NCBI GenBank assembly: GCA_950022695.1
Contig: CATLLN010000001.1
Span: forward strand, 62,001 to 126,000
Reading direction: 5' to 3'
DNA from: an uncultured bacterium
Lineage (GTDB): Bacteria > Cyanobacteriota > Vampirovibrionia > Gastranaerophilales > Gastranaerophilaceae
Length of the DNA stretch: 64,000 nucleotides
The translations under genes were made by a program, and so were the position numbers. This document shows, piece after piece, positions 42,221 through 51,850 of the stretch (position 1 is its first letter; each line of letters starts with the position of its first letter). Below the pieces are notes generated by a model. That model ran no database searches and was not told the origin of the DNA. It saw only the letters and a list, made by a program, of their open reading frames with translations.

Positions 42221-43582
42221 TTAGTTATTAAGACTGTGTATTGGTGCAGGAATTCTGCCGCCGCGTTGTACAAAAGTTGCTGATGAAAGTTCATTTACAG
42301 GCATAATTGGAGCTTCTCCGAGAAGTCCGCCGTATGAAATTCTATCGCCGACATCTTTTCCGTAGGCAGGAATAATTCTTACCGCGGTTGTTTTTTTGTT
42401 AATCATACCAATTGCCATTTCATCTGCTATTATACCTGCAATTGTGCTTGCCGGAGTTTTACCCGGGATTGCAATCATATCAAGACCTACAGAACAAACA
42501 GATGTCATTGCTTCAAGTTTATCAAAGACAAGATATCCTTTTGTTGCGGCTTCAATCATTCCGGCATCTTCCGATACTGGAATAAATGCTCCTGATAATC
42601 CCCCAACGTGTGAACTTGCCATAATTCCGCCTTTTTTTACCGCATCATTAAGCATTGCTAAAGCGGCTGTAGTGCCGTGAGCTCCTGCGTGCTCCAAGCC
42701 CATTGCCTGAAAAATCCCTGCAACACTATCTCCGGGAGCCGGTGTTGGTGCTAAAGAAAGATCAATTACACCAAATGGTATGTCAAGTTTTTTAGCAAGT
42801 TTTCTTCCGACCAGTTCACCGGTTGAAGTTATTTTATATGCAATTTCTTTAATTTTGTTTGCCAGTTCGCTCATATCTGCATCTTTTGGTAATGCTTCGA
42901 CTGCGGCTCTTACAACACCCGGACCTGAAACTCCGACGTTTAATGCGCATTCAGGTTCTCCCATTCCGCAAAAAGCACCTGCCATAAACGGATTATCTCC
43001 CGGCACATTACAAAATACTACAAGTTTTGCCGCACCTATCCCGTCGCGATCGGCTGTAATTTCTGCAGCCTTTTTAATGATTTCAGACATCTTTAAAACA
43101 GCATCCATATTTATTCCGGCTTTTGAAGTCGCCAGATTAACTGATGAACAAACTCTTTCAGTTTGAGCTAAAGCTTCTGGAATACTTTCTATTAAAAGTT
43201 TATCGCCTTTAGTACAGCCTTTTTCAACCAGTGCTGAAAAGCCGCCGATAAAGTTTACTCCGACTTCTTCTGCCGCTTTATCAAGAGTTTTTGCTATTTT
43301 TACATAATCAGGATTTTTGCAGGATTCTCCGATAAATGAAATTGGAGTAACTGCGATTCTTTTATTAATAATCGGTATAGAATACTCGTCAGCAAGTTCA
43401 TCTGCATATTCTACAAGATTTTTTGCATATTTTTTTATCTTGTTATAAATGTTTTCGCAAACTGTATCAATATCTTCTGCAATACAATCTCTTAAGCTCA
43501 AAGCTAATGTAACTGTTCTGATATCAAGGTTGTACAGTTTAATCATATTTATGGTTTCTATTATATTATTTTCATCTAGCAT
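42221..43582 (-). CDS. UPF0210/PFL-family protein
   Basis: 453 aa. The family is recognised by [61 protein letters not shown] and [15 protein letters not shown]. It is a conserved, uncharacterised enzyme-like family of cytoplasmic proteins. It starts three bases after the ZorB-like stop, so it is in one operon with it. Confidence 0.9.
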   Translation of the reverse strand: MLDENNIIETINMIKLYNLDIRTVTLALSLRDCIAEDIDTVCENIYNKIKKYAKNLVEYADELADEYSIPIINKRIAVTPISFIGESCKNPDYVKIAKTLDKAAEEVGVNFIGGFSALVEKGCTKGDKLLIESIPEALAQTERVCSSVNLATSKAGINMDAVLKMSEIIKKAAEITADRDGIGAAKLVVFCNVPGDNPFMAGAFCGMGEPECALNVGVSGPGVVRAAVEALPKDADMSELANKIKEIAYKITSTGELVGRKLAKKLDIPFGVIDLSLAPTPAPGDSVAGIFQAMGLEHAGAHGTTAALAMLNDAVKKGGIMASSHVGGLSGAFIPVSEDAGMIEAATKGYLVFDKLEAMTSVCSVGLDMIAIPGKTPASTIAGIIADEMAIGMINKKTTAVRIIPAYGKDVGDRISYGGLLGEAPIMPVNELSSATFVQRGGRIPAPIHSLNN

Positions 43583-43585
43583 AAT

Positions 43586-44281
43586 TTAATCTTTCTTTAA
43601 TCCTAGGGCTGTCGATACATTCCAATCTTTGACTTTTAATTTTAACTCAACACGGCGGCTTTTGTCAAAATCTTCAATTCCGTTAACTAAGATTGGTTCA
43701 TTAAAACTTTTACCTTCTACAACGATAATTTTTCTAAATTGTTCAGAATATTTTTTATCATAATTTGTTTTAAAAATGTACTTTGCAACTGCATTAGCAC
43801 GTTTTAAGCTTAAATCCATATTGCGTAAGAACTGTTCATCTTTAGAGTTTATGCCTGCAAACATCTGAGAATCTGTGTGACCTTGAATGTAAATATACTG
43901 AATTTGTTCAGCCAGTTCCTTATCTGCAAAGATTGAATTTATATAAATCGGAGCAACTTTGTCCAAAAGTTTTTTCCCATTTTCAGAAAGTTCCCAGCTG
44001 GAGAGTTCAAAAAGTTCTACATCCGAGATTTTTAAGTCTCCTGTCATTTTATCAATATCAACCTGAATATTTTCTTTCTCAAGTTCACTGCTGATTTTTT
44101 CAGAAACTTCCATCTGAACCTTTTGCTGTTGAACAGATTGCTGTGAAAATCCTGTCATCGCAAGCACAAACAGTGTAATAAAAATAATTGCCAAACCTAA
44201 TAAAAGGTCTGCCATTGTTACCCAGGAGATATTACCTTCCGAATCTGAATTATTCTGTTGTGCTCTGAATTTTATACCCAT
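43586..44281 (-). CDS. ZorB/MotB-like OmpA-domain protein
   Basis: 231 aa. A single N-terminal membrane segment holds the stator-type aspartate (VTMADLLLGLAIIFITLFVL). A linker follows, then a peptidoglycan-binding OmpA/MotB domain (SSWELSENGKKLLDKVAPIY, IQGHTDSQMF, RANAVAKYIF, SRRVELKLK). With the neighbouring channel gene it forms a proton-driven stator pair. ZorB of Zorya anti-phage systems has this layout, but no ZorC, D or E genes are nearby. MotB of a flagellar motor is unlikely without flagellar genes. Confidence 0.75.
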   Translation of the reverse strand: MGIKFRAQQNNSDSEGNISWVTMADLLLGLAIIFITLFVLAMTGFSQQSVQQQKVQMEVSEKISSELEKENIQVDIDKMTGDLKISDVELFELSSWELSENGKKLLDKVAPIYINSIFADKELAEQIQYIYIQGHTDSQMFAGINSKDEQFLRNMDLSLKRANAVAKYIFKTNYDKKYSEQFRKIIVVEGKSFNEPILVNGIEDFDKSRRVELKLKVKDWNVSTALGLKKD

Positions 44282-44290
44282 TATTATCCT

Positions 44291-45199
44291 TTAAAATAAC
44301 TCATCCACAACATCTGCGGCTTTCTTTTCTTTCATTGATTCTTTGAGCTGTTTATTAAGTTGATTTAACCCAAAAATCAGGTTTTCAAGATATGGAACAA
44401 GGTTTGTTGCCATACTTGAGTTAAATGCTGTTTTAAATTGTACAGGAATTTCTGTTACAAGGTTGTTTGAGGTGTTGTTTTGAACTTTGGATTCTCTTAA
44501 AAGTTCATATAAGAATTTTTCAGCTGAAATACTTGCAAACAATCCGCCCATAATTTCTTGAATTCTTATCATTGGAGTTTTGCAAAGTTTGTTGTACATG
44601 ATTCTTTCAAGCATCAAATATATAAGTGAAGAACCAACCGCAATAACAGATACTAATGCTGCAGTCTGCATACTTGTCATAAAGCTTGAAACAGATGCGA
44701 TTGTTTTTTCCTGAGTTGAAAAATCAATTTTTCCGAATGCAATTGCAATATTTAAAAAAGTGAACAACGGACCAAAACCTGTTAAAATTGTCGGTATTGT
44801 TTGAATCATTTTGAAATTGAATTTTGATGTAACAAGTGTTTCTTCGTTGAAATAATACAAAGGGTCAGATGTTGTTTGAACATTTTGAACTGTTGATGAT
44901 ATATCTTGATATTTAACGTTGTCGCTGCCGGATTTCAGTGCGATGGATTCAGAAAACACAAGAGTGTTTTTAAATTCAATCCAGGCGGCTGAAACATAAG
45001 GATTCTGGCTCATCCAGGTATCAATTTCTTTGAATCTGAAGTTTAAGTCGTTTTTCTTAAAGCCTTCCATGTAATTTATTATTAACTGAAGATTTTTTCC
45101 TGTTGCCAGATACTTTGAAAAACAATAAATTGTAGAAGAGATAAATACTACCACTACAATCAAAATCGGTATATCTGAAATAACATTTAAAAAGTTCAT
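44291..45199 (-). CDS. ZorA/MotA-like proton channel protein
   Basis: 302 aa. The membrane segments are at about residues 7-30 (IPILIVVVVFISSTIYCF) and in IPTILTGFGPLFTFLNIAIA plus AALVSVIAVGSSLIYLML, the usual MotA/TolQ/ExbB core. A basic/helical cytoplasmic tail follows. The short length lacks the very long tail helix of defence ZorA. The ATG at 45199 has AAGGAAGG upstream and is better than the ATG at 45250. Paired with the OmpA-domain gene ten bases downstream. Confidence 0.7.
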   Translation of the reverse strand: MNFLNVISDIPILIVVVVFISSTIYCFSKYLATGKNLQLIINYMEGFKKNDLNFRFKEIDTWMSQNPYVSAAWIEFKNTLVFSESIALKSGSDNVKYQDISSTVQNVQTTSDPLYYFNEETLVTSKFNFKMIQTIPTILTGFGPLFTFLNIAIAFGKIDFSTQEKTIASVSSFMTSMQTAALVSVIAVGSSLIYLMLERIMYNKLCKTPMIRIQEIMGGLFASISAEKFLYELLRESKVQNNTSNNLVTEIPVQFKTAFNSSMATNLVPYLENLIFGLNQLNKQLKESMKEKKAADVVDELF

Positions 45200-45254
45200 A
45201 AATTCACCTTCCTTGACTGTTATTGTAGCATAGAAAGCATTAACTGGCAATAAG

Positions 45255-45920
45255 TTAGTCTATAATGAACTTTAAGCCTTTGTGTAAATATTTCCCGATA
45301 AGGATTAATACAAAACTTACAATCAGGTCGTATATTATTTTTAAACCGCTTTGAGCTTCGATCCAACCGGAAATAAAAGTTCCGCCTGCGTGTTTTATCA
45401 ACGCAATAACAATCATATATAGGATTCCAAGGATATGGATTGTTAATACACCTGTTGTTGCCGCAAGAATCATATTTTTAAATGAATATTTATTGCTTAA
45501 AAATCTTCCTGCTATCAATACAGCCGGAATGTATGCCAGGATGTAGCCAAATCCATATTGAGCCAAATATTTTATTCCGCCGCCAAGTCCGAACACTGGA
45601 GCTAAAAATAAACCAATTATTATATAAAGCATAATACTTGTTAGTGAAAGCTTGCGGCCTAAAACAGAACAAACAAACATTACTATAGGTATCTGCGGAA
45701 TTAAAAAGAAACTGTATACAAAATCTTCTGCTGACAATACTTTGTTAGAGAAGATGTCTGGCGGAATTATGTAATGTCTGATATTAAAATTTATAAAAGT
45801 TGAGCCTATAATTATTAAAGTGCAAAAAAAGATTGCGGCAAGATTAATAAGAGGGATTTTTATCCTTCTTTTATTTCTGTCTATCCGTTTCATTTTTGGT
45901 ATTAAAATATCCTGGTTCAT
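45255..45920 (-). CDS. BioY-like substrate-capture membrane protein
   Basis: 221 aa with about six membrane segments. Conserved-looking BioY features are SLTSIMLYIIIGLFLAPVFG, GLGGGIKYLAQYGFGYILAY and IPAVLIAGRFL. BioY is the S component that captures biotin for ECF transporters. The cell also has biotin synthesis genes here, so uptake and synthesis may coexist. The ATG overlaps the rimI stop by four bases. Substrate is inferred. Confidence 0.65.
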   Translation of the reverse strand: MNQDILIPKMKRIDRNKRRIKIPLINLAAIFFCTLIIIGSTFINFNIRHYIIPPDIFSNKVLSAEDFVYSFFLIPQIPIVMFVCSVLGRKLSLTSIMLYIIIGLFLAPVFGLGGGIKYLAQYGFGYILAYIPAVLIAGRFLSNKYSFKNMILAATTGVLTIHILGILYMIVIALIKHAGGTFISGWIEAQSGLKIIYDLIVSFVLILIGKYLHKGLKFIID

Positions 45921-46450
45921 TTTATTATAATTTTTTCCTGCAAATCTTTTATAATTTTTTCATAGTTGTTTTTAAACTCATCAAAGAAAATATTTTTTGT
46001 CCACATAATGAGTGCATCTTCATTGTTGTTCTGGTAGTAACCTTTTCTGGTTCCAAATGAAGAAAATCCGTATTTAGTATAAAGATTAATAGCGGCTGTA
46101 TTGCTTACTCTGACTTCAAGGGTAATATATTTTATTTTTTCGTTGTAACAGTCATCTATAATTTGTTTTAAAAGACATTGACCGTAATTTTTTCTGCGAT
46201 AATCCGGGGCAACAGCAACTGTTGTTATGTGTGCTTCTTCTAATATGTGCCAGCATCCGGCATAGCCTGCTAATATCCCATCAGGTGTGTAAAGAGTATA
46301 ATACCTTGCAAGTTCGTTATTAACTTCATTTAAGAAAGAATCTTTTGACCAATGGTGATCACCATAGGCGGATTCTTCGATCTTTATAACCCCGTCAATA
46401 TCTTCAGGGGTCATTCTTTTGATAATAACAGTTTCAAGATTAGTTTGCAT
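45917..46450 (-). CDS. rimI: RimI-like ribosomal protein alanine N-acetyltransferase
   Basis: 177 aa GNAT enzyme. The start is IKRMTPEDIDGVIKIEESAY, with the acetyl-CoA loop VAPDYRRKNYGQCLLKQIID and VRVSNTAAINLYTKYGFSS. RimI acetylates S18; rpsR lies elsewhere in the window. It has a C-terminal extension of about 30 charged residues. It is the first gene of the minus-strand operon ending at 41088. Confidence 0.85.
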   Translation of the reverse strand: MQTNLETVIIKRMTPEDIDGVIKIEESAYGDHHWSKDSFLNEVNNELARYYTLYTPDGILAGYAGCWHILEEAHITTVAVAPDYRRKNYGQCLLKQIIDDCYNEKIKYITLEVRVSNTAAINLYTKYGFSSFGTRKGYYQNNNEDALIMWTKNIFFDEFKNNYEKIIKDLQEKIIIK

Positions 46451-46764
46451 AATTTTATGTTATCACGAGTTTTTTACAGTTGCAATAATGTTTACAATCC
46501 TGATTGGTTGTTTAATTAAATTTTTGCACATTAAAAATCTTAATAAAAATTTACAAACATGGTAAAGCTATCATTTTGAAAGACTTTTTGACGAAACTGC
46601 CGCAGAGTGGTTGTGTTGTATTTTTATAAAAACATTAAATAAGCCATAATGTTAAGTATCCTTAAAATCCTATTCAAAACCGCTTGCAATCAAATATTTT
46701 GCAAGTAGAATTAAAATAGCCCATGTATTGTGGGTAGATTTACAAAGCCGAAAATGAGGAAAAT
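46451..46764. other. 314-base region between rimI and infA
   Basis: It holds the promoter of the ribosomal protein operon at 46684-46711. An AT-rich stretch with an inverted repeat CTTGCAA / TTGCAAG (46683-46705) overlaps that promoter. Nothing else coding is seen. Confidence 0.6.
46684..46711 (+). promoter_or_regulatory. probable promoter of the infA operon
   Basis: TTGCAA and TAGAAT are separated by 16 bases. The inverted repeat CTTGCAA / TTGCAAG spans the -35 box and the spacer and could be a regulatory site. GAGG precedes infA. Confidence 0.55.
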
Positions 46765-46980
46765 ATGGCAAAAGACGTAATAGAACTAGAAGGTACGATT
46801 ATTGAATCCATGCCAAATGCAATGTTCAGGGTGAAACTCGAAAATGATCATGAAATTTTGGCACATATATCAGGTAAAATCAGAAAAAATTTCATCAGAA
46901 TATTACCTGGTGATAAGGTAAAAGTCGAAATGACTCCATACGACCTTACCAGAGGAAGAATAACCTTTAGGCTAAAATAA
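46765..46980 (+). CDS. infA: translation initiation factor IF-1
   Basis: 71 aa, OB fold: [20 protein letters not shown], then [20 protein letters not shown] and [13 protein letters not shown]. The first gene of the ribosomal protein cluster. Confidence 0.98.
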   Translation: MAKDVIELEGTIIESMPNAMFRVKLENDHEILAHISGKIRKNFIRILPGDKVKVEMTPYDLTRGRITFRLK

Positions 46981-47022
46981 CAAAAAATCTCACGTACAAA
47001 CTTATATATAAAGGAAAACAAA

Positions 47023-47136
47023 ATGAAAGTAAGATCATCAGTAAAAAAAATGTGCGACAAATGTAAGTGCATTAAAAGAAAAGGCAGAATTGCCGTAATT
47101 TGTGAAAACCCTAAGCACAAACAAAGACAGGGTTAG
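47023..47136 (+). CDS. rpmJ: 50S ribosomal protein L36
   Basis: 37 aa: [20 protein letters not shown] then [17 protein letters not shown]. Zinc ligands are CDKC, C and H (the C+ form). AAGGAAAA precedes the ATG. Too short for usual length filters but unmistakable. Confidence 0.97.
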   Translation: MKVRSSVKKMCDKCKCIKRKGRIAVICENPKHKQRQG

Positions 47137-47467
47137 ATTTTGCGTAGAGTGGCGCGAACGTAAGTGAGCAAACTCGAAGTAGCGTGGAGCTAATGAACGA
47201 AAATTTTATGAAATAAAATGAAGTGAATGACCGCGAAGCGTGAAGCAAGAATCTAATACAATTGGAAGTCTGAGCCTAAGACTAAAAACGGGGCTGGTGA
47301 GGAAGTATTTATCCCTCATACCAAAAAAAATCTAACACCCGGTGCAATAAGGGGTGGCAGTAAATAGGGCAGTTACCTTTATAGGGCGCTTACTATGATA
47401 GGAAAATAAAATTCCAAAACTGAAAATTCCGAAGTTGCACAAAAGCCAAGAAAAGGAGAAAAAGAAA
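47137..47467. other. 331-base rpmJ-rpsM spacer
   Basis: Long for a ribosomal protein operon. The first part (47133-47256) is bounded by an imperfect inverted repeat TTAGATTTTGC / GCAAGAATCTAA. The later part has two short hairpins (TGAGG / CCTCA near 47298-47320, CACCC / GGGTG near 47336-47355). It may be an insertion plus a leader for S13. Confidence 0.5.
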
Positions 47468-47833
47468 ATGGCAAGACTAGTAGGGGTAGACCTACCTCGT
47501 AACAAAAGAATGGAAATCGCATTAACTTATATTTTCGGTATAGGACCGACTAGAGCTAAAAAAATCTTAGCTGCTACAGGTATTTCACCGGACTTAAGAA
47601 CAGACGACTTAACAGATGAAGATATTAAATTATTACGTAACGAGTTATCTAACTATCACATCGAAGGTGATTTGAGACGTGAAATTACAATGAACATTAA
47701 ACGTCTTCAAGAAATCGGTTCATTCAGAGGAATGCGTCACAAACGTAAACTTCCATGCCGCGGTCAAAGAACTAAAACAAACGCAAGAACTCAACGCGGT
47801 AAAAAAACTGGCCCAGTTTCTAAAAAGAAATAA
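47468..47833 (+). CDS. rpsM: 30S ribosomal protein S13
   Basis: 121 aa starting [20 protein letters not shown], with [34 protein letters not shown] and a basic end. The ATG at 47468 is preferred to the in-frame one at 47435 because the homology starts here and AAAGAAA precedes. Confidence 0.98.
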   Translation: MARLVGVDLPRNKRMEIALTYIFGIGPTRAKKILAATGISPDLRTDDLTDEDIKLLRNELSNYHIEGDLRREITMNIKRLQEIGSFRGMRHKRKLPCRGQRTKTNARTQRGKKTGPVSKKK

Positions 47834-47909
47834 TAGATTTTGTATAAAGCAAAAATCTTAAGCGATTTAATGATAAATAAAATAAAGTAACAAAATAAAG
47901 GAAATAAAA

Positions 47910-48296
47910 ATGGCAAGACCACAAAAAACAAAAAGAAAAGAAAAGAAAAATGTATTGCAAGGGGTTGTACATATTCAGTCAACTTTCAACAATACAATTG
48001 TAACTTCTACAGATACTCAAGGTAATGCTATTGCTTGGGCAACAGCAGGTGCTTCAGGTTTCAAAGGAGCTAGAAAAGGTACTCCGTTTGCAGCTCAATC
48101 AGCAGCTGAAATGGTAGCTAAAAAATCAATCGATCAAGGTATGAAAAAAGTTGAAGTTCATATCAAAGGACCTGGTTCAGGTAGAGAAACTGCAATCAGA
48201 GCAATCCAAGCTGCAGGTTTAGAAATTACTCTTATTAAAGACGTAACTCCTATCCCTCACAACGGATGCCGTCCACCTAAGAAAAGACGTGTTTAA
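47910..48296 (+). CDS. rpsK: 30S ribosomal protein S11
   Basis: 128 aa: [40 protein letters not shown], then [16 protein letters not shown] and [16 protein letters not shown]. The N-terminus is very basic. GAAATAAA precedes the ATG. Confidence 0.98.
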   Translation: MARPQKTKRKEKKNVLQGVVHIQSTFNNTIVTSTDTQGNAIAWATAGASGFKGARKGTPFAAQSAAEMVAKKSIDQGMKKVEVHIKGPGSGRETAIRAIQAAGLEITLIKDVTPIPHNGCRPPKKRRV

Positions 48297-48468
48297 TATG
48301 CGTTTCTCGATGCCCAAGCACTAACGTAGTATGGACATTGCGGATAGAATATTATTTACGGAATAAGTCAAAGGTAAATTCAACAAAAGTAGTTATCGCG
48401 GGGGCTTGCGAATTAGTCCAAACGCAAACCATAGATGCCCCGCACAAGTTAAAGGAGAAAATTAAAAA
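48297..48468 (+). promoter_or_regulatory. rpsD leader with a long hairpin
   Basis: The outer arms GCGGGG (48398-48403) and CCCCGC (48438-48443) enclose an inner stem TTGCG (48406-48410) / CGCAA (48423-48427), just before the AAAGGAG site of rpsD. S4 is known to autoregulate through leader RNA in other bacteria, so an S4-binding leader is possible. Confidence 0.55.
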
Positions 48469-49071
48469 ATGTCAAGATATACAGGACCAACTAATAAATT
48501 ATTTAGAAATAAAAAAGTTAAAGATTTGTCAAATAGAAAATTAACATCTTCTATGAGACAAACAGCATCAGGACAACACGGTGCTGTTAGAAAAAAACTT
48601 TCAGAATATGCTATTCATTTGGCAGAAAAACAAAAAATCAGATTCACATATTTAGTAAGTGAAAAACAATTCGTAAAATACTATAACGAAGCTGCTAGAA
48701 GAAAAGGCGTTACAGGTACAATTCTTTTACAATTATTAGAATCAAGACTTGATAACATCTTATTCAGAGCAGGATTCGGTATTACTCGTAAACAAACAAG
48801 ACAAATCGTTAACCACGGTCACGTTTTAGTTAACGGTAAAAAAGTTGATATTCCATCATACTTAGTTAAAGCGGGTGATGTAGTTACAGTTAAATCAAAA
48901 AGCTCTAAGTACTTAAACGATGTAATCGGAATGATCGATATGGCTTGTGCTCCAGCTTGGATGACAATCGATAAAGAAGCATTGAAGATTACTTTCGACA
49001 GAATTCCTGAAAGAGAAGAATTAGATCCGGAAATCAAGGAACAACTTGTAATCGAATACTATTCTAAGTAG
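48469..49071 (+). CDS. rpsD: 30S ribosomal protein S4
   Basis: 200 aa. Typical motifs: SRYTGPTNKLFRNKK at the start, LSEYAIHLAEKQKIRFTYLV, the S4 RNA-binding domain RLDNILFRAGFGITRKQTRQ and INHGHVLVNGKKVDIPSYLV. AAAGGAG precedes the ATG. It is between rpsK and rpoA, preceded by a 172-base spacer. Confidence 0.98.
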   Translation: MSRYTGPTNKLFRNKKVKDLSNRKLTSSMRQTASGQHGAVRKKLSEYAIHLAEKQKIRFTYLVSEKQFVKYYNEAARRKGVTGTILLQLLESRLDNILFRAGFGITRKQTRQIVNHGHVLVNGKKVDIPSYLVKAGDVVTVKSKSSKYLNDVIGMIDMACAPAWMTIDKEALKITFDRIPEREELDPEIKEQLVIEYYSK

Positions 49072-49139
49072 GAATTGTAGGTAATTAAGCATTAGCTTAT
49101 ATAACTAGCAAAGTAGATTATAACTAGGAGAATAAAAGA

Positions 49140-50108
49140 ATGGAATTAAAAATTAAATGTGTTAATACAGCAACCAGCTCTGACGGTTCACAATACGGTA
49201 AATTTGTAATTGAACCGTTAGAAAGAGGATTCGGTACTACTATCGGTAACTCTTTGAGACGCGTATTATTATCAAGTCTTGAAGGTACAGCTGTTACAAG
49301 TGCAAGAATCGAAGGTATTACTCACGAATATACAGCAATTCCGGGTGTTTTAGAAGACGTTATTGACGTTATGCTAAATCTTAAAGGTTTAGTTGTTAAA
49401 ACTGATTCTAAAGAATCTCAACACTTAAGAATTGACGTTGATAAACCTGGTCCTGTTTTAGCAAGTGATATCCAATTGCCTGCAGGCGTTAAAGTTGTTA
49501 ACCCTGACTGGTTAATTTGTACAGTTGCTGACGGCGGTTCATTCCATGCTGATGTAATCGTTGATTCAGGAAAAGGATATGTTCCAAATGATGTTCCAAG
49601 AGATGCTAAAGATGCTTCAATTGACGTATTACCTATTGATGCAACATTTATGCCAATTAAAAGAGTAAGCTACAATGTTGAAAGCGCTCGTGTAGGGGAT
49701 GCTTTAGACTTTGATAAATTAACTCTTGAAATCTGGTCAAATGGTTCAGTAGATGTTCAAAATGCTTTAAGCCAAGCATCAAATTTATTAATTGAACACT
49801 TTATGCAAATTGCTTCAATTACAGGTCAGCCTGTTGCAGCTCCTTCAATTCAAATTGAAGAAACTGTAGATGATGTTGAAGAAGCTCCTACAATGACAAT
49901 TGAAGAATTGGAACTTTCTGTAAGAGCTTATAACTGCTTAAAAAGAGCAAGCATCAATTCAATGTCAGAATTGTTGAAAAAATCAGAACATGATTTATTA
50001 AATATTAAAAACTTCGGTAAAAAATCATCAGATGAAGTTATCGAAAGATTACACCACTTCGGTTTAGACTTAGCTCCAAGCCCTGTGGAAGAAGATTTAA
50101 TCGGTTAA
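49140..50108 (+). CDS. rpoA: RNA polymerase alpha subunit
   Basis: 322 aa. The N-terminal dimerisation domain starts KIKCVNTATSSDGSQYGKFV, with GTTIGNSLRRVLLSSLEGTA. The C-terminal domain (about residue 250 on) has LELSVRAYNCLKRASINSMS, then NFGKKSSDEVIERLHHFGLD. The linker is acidic. The ribosome site is AGGAG. Confidence 0.98.
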   Translation: MELKIKCVNTATSSDGSQYGKFVIEPLERGFGTTIGNSLRRVLLSSLEGTAVTSARIEGITHEYTAIPGVLEDVIDVMLNLKGLVVKTDSKESQHLRIDVDKPGPVLASDIQLPAGVKVVNPDWLICTVADGGSFHADVIVDSGKGYVPNDVPRDAKDASIDVLPIDATFMPIKRVSYNVESARVGDALDFDKLTLEIWSNGSVDVQNALSQASNLLIEHFMQIASITGQPVAAPSIQIEETVDDVEEAPTMTIEELELSVRAYNCLKRASINSMSELLKKSEHDLLNIKNFGKKSSDEVIERLHHFGLDLAPSPVEEDLIG

Positions 50109-50160
50109 TTCCGGTTAATTAATGGACAATACAATTAATTAATAAGTAAAGGATACAAAA

Positions 50161-50589
50161 ATGAGACACCAAACAAAAAAACATACGCTTGGTAAAGCAC
50201 AAGACCAAAGAAAGGCTTTGTTGCGTTCATTGGCTACTGAACTTTTTGTACACGGTGAAATCACAACAACTATGGCTAGAGCAAAAGCTTTAAAACCATA
50301 CGCTGAAAAGATTATCACTCTTGCAAAAAAAGGTGACCTTCACTCAATCCGCCAAGCTGCAAGATATATTTACAATAAAGAAACAGGTAAATACATCGAC
50401 CTAACTTCAGGCGAAGTATTTGAAACTCAACAAGCAGATAAAAAATTAGCTTCACAAACAGTTCTTAGAAAATTGTTCGTAGTTATCGGAAAACAATATT
50501 CTGAGAAAAAAGGCGGATATACAAGAATTTACCACTTACCGCCAAGACGTGGTGATGCTTCAGAAATGGCACTTATTCAATTGGTGTAA
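50161..50589 (+). CDS. rplQ: 50S ribosomal protein L17
   Basis: 142 aa; MRHQTKKHTLGKAQDQRKAL then LRSLATELFVHGEITTTMAR and LKPYAEKIITLAKKGDLHSI. Longer than the E. coli protein because of an insertion (about residues 66-88) before the conserved end YTRIYHLPPRRGDASEMALI. AAAGGA precedes the ATG. Confidence 0.97.
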   Translation: MRHQTKKHTLGKAQDQRKALLRSLATELFVHGEITTTMARAKALKPYAEKIITLAKKGDLHSIRQAARYIYNKETGKYIDLTSGEVFETQQADKKLASQTVLRKLFVVIGKQYSEKKGGYTRIYHLPPRRGDASEMALIQLV

Positions 50590-50595
50590 TTCCTG

Positions 50596-51390
50596 ATGCG
50601 ATACGCAATTTCGGTTCAGTATATCGGAAAAAACTACTCCGGAAGCCAGATTCAATTTGAAAACGGTAAAGAATTAGAAGCTCCGACAATACAAGGTGAA
50701 CTTGAAAAAGCACTTCGAACTTTGATATTAAGCGGGCGTAAAGCCAAAAGCAATACTCCCGCAAAATATAATAATAACCGGCAAATACGTGCAATTTTTT
50801 CCGGAAGAACTGATAAGGGTGTTAATTCACTCGGTCAGGTTGTTCATTTTGATACAGATGAAACAATTGTTGCTTCAAAGTTTCTCTATCAGATGAATGA
50901 AATTCTGCCAGATGATATATCAGTTTCAGATTTACGAGAAGTGGATGAATCATTTCACGCTCAAAAATCAGCAATAAAACGTCATTATAGGTTTGAATTT
51001 ATAAACAGACGCTGTAAAAATGCTTTTGATGGTGATTTGATGAGGGTAAAATATCCGACAGATGCAGTCAGGATGCAAAAATCTTTGGATTATCTGTTAG
51101 GAGAACACGATTTTTCCAGTTTTAAAAGCTCCGGAACGCTTAACCCGAGCAAAATTTGCATAATATACGAAGCGAAAGTTTCAAAAGCCGGCGACAAGGT
51201 TATTATTGATATTGTAGGAAACAGATTTTTGTACAATATGGTAAGAACAATTGTCGGAACTCTTCTTTTTATAGAAGGACACAACTTGCAGCCTGAACAT
51301 ATGAAAGATGTTCTGGATGCAAAAGACCGCCGAAAGGCTGGAATGACAGTTAGTCCACATGGATTAACACTTATGAAAGTAATGTATTAG
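50596..51390 (+). CDS. truA: tRNA pseudouridine synthase A
   Basis: 264 aa; the catalytic aspartate is in [15 protein letters not shown] near residue 76. Other motifs are [25 protein letters not shown] and [18 protein letters not shown]. There is an insertion of about 20 residues ([16 protein letters not shown]) before the catalytic loop. It lies six bases after rplQ. Confidence 0.95.
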   Translation: MRYAISVQYIGKNYSGSQIQFENGKELEAPTIQGELEKALRTLILSGRKAKSNTPAKYNNNRQIRAIFSGRTDKGVNSLGQVVHFDTDETIVASKFLYQMNEILPDDISVSDLREVDESFHAQKSAIKRHYRFEFINRRCKNAFDGDLMRVKYPTDAVRMQKSLDYLLGEHDFSSFKSSGTLNPSKICIIYEAKVSKAGDKVIIDIVGNRFLYNMVRTIVGTLLFIEGHNLQPEHMKDVLDAKDRRKAGMTVSPHGLTLMKVMY

Positions 51391-51412
51391 AATAATAAAA
51401 CGGAGAAAAGCA

Positions 51413-51850
51413 ATGAAAACATATTCAGCTAAACCTCTAGAAGTTGAAAGAAAATGGTATGTAATCGATGCAGAAGGCGAAATTTTAGGTCGCTTAGCTG
51501 TAAGAGTTGCTAACATTTTAAGAGGTAAAAACAAACCTGAATACACTCCACACGTTGATACAGGCGATTTTGTAATCGTTATCAATGCTGATAAAGTGAG
51601 AGTTACAGGTAAAAAAGAAACTGATAAGATTTATTTACACCACACAGGATATCCGGGTGGTTTGAAATCAGCAAGTTTCAAAGAATTAATGGAAAAAGAT
51701 CCTAGAATCGTTATTGAACATGCTGTTCGCGGTATGTTACAACACAATACATTGGGTGCAGAACAGTTCAACAAATTGAAAGTATATGTTGGTCCTGAAC
51801 ATCCTCACGCAGCACAAAAACCAATCGTATTAGAAAAGGAGGCTAAATAA
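51413..51850 (+). CDS. rplM: 50S ribosomal protein L13
   Basis: 145 aa: [20 protein letters not shown], then [20 protein letters not shown] and [18 protein letters not shown] precedes the ATG. Its last base overlaps the rpsI ATG. Confidence 0.98.
   Translation: MKTYSAKPLEVERKWYVIDAEGEILGRLAVRVANILRGKNKPEYTPHVDTGDFVIVINADKVRVTGKKETDKIYLHHTGYPGGLKSASFKELMEKDPRIVIEHAVRGMLQHNTLGAEQFNKLKVYVGPEHPHAAQKPIVLEKEAK

Noticed and set aside
43586-45199. Complete Zorya anti-phage system
   Set aside because: Only ZorA- and ZorB-like genes are here. No SNF2/Mrr-type or HNH effector is nearby and the ZorA tail is short. I report an orphan stator pair.
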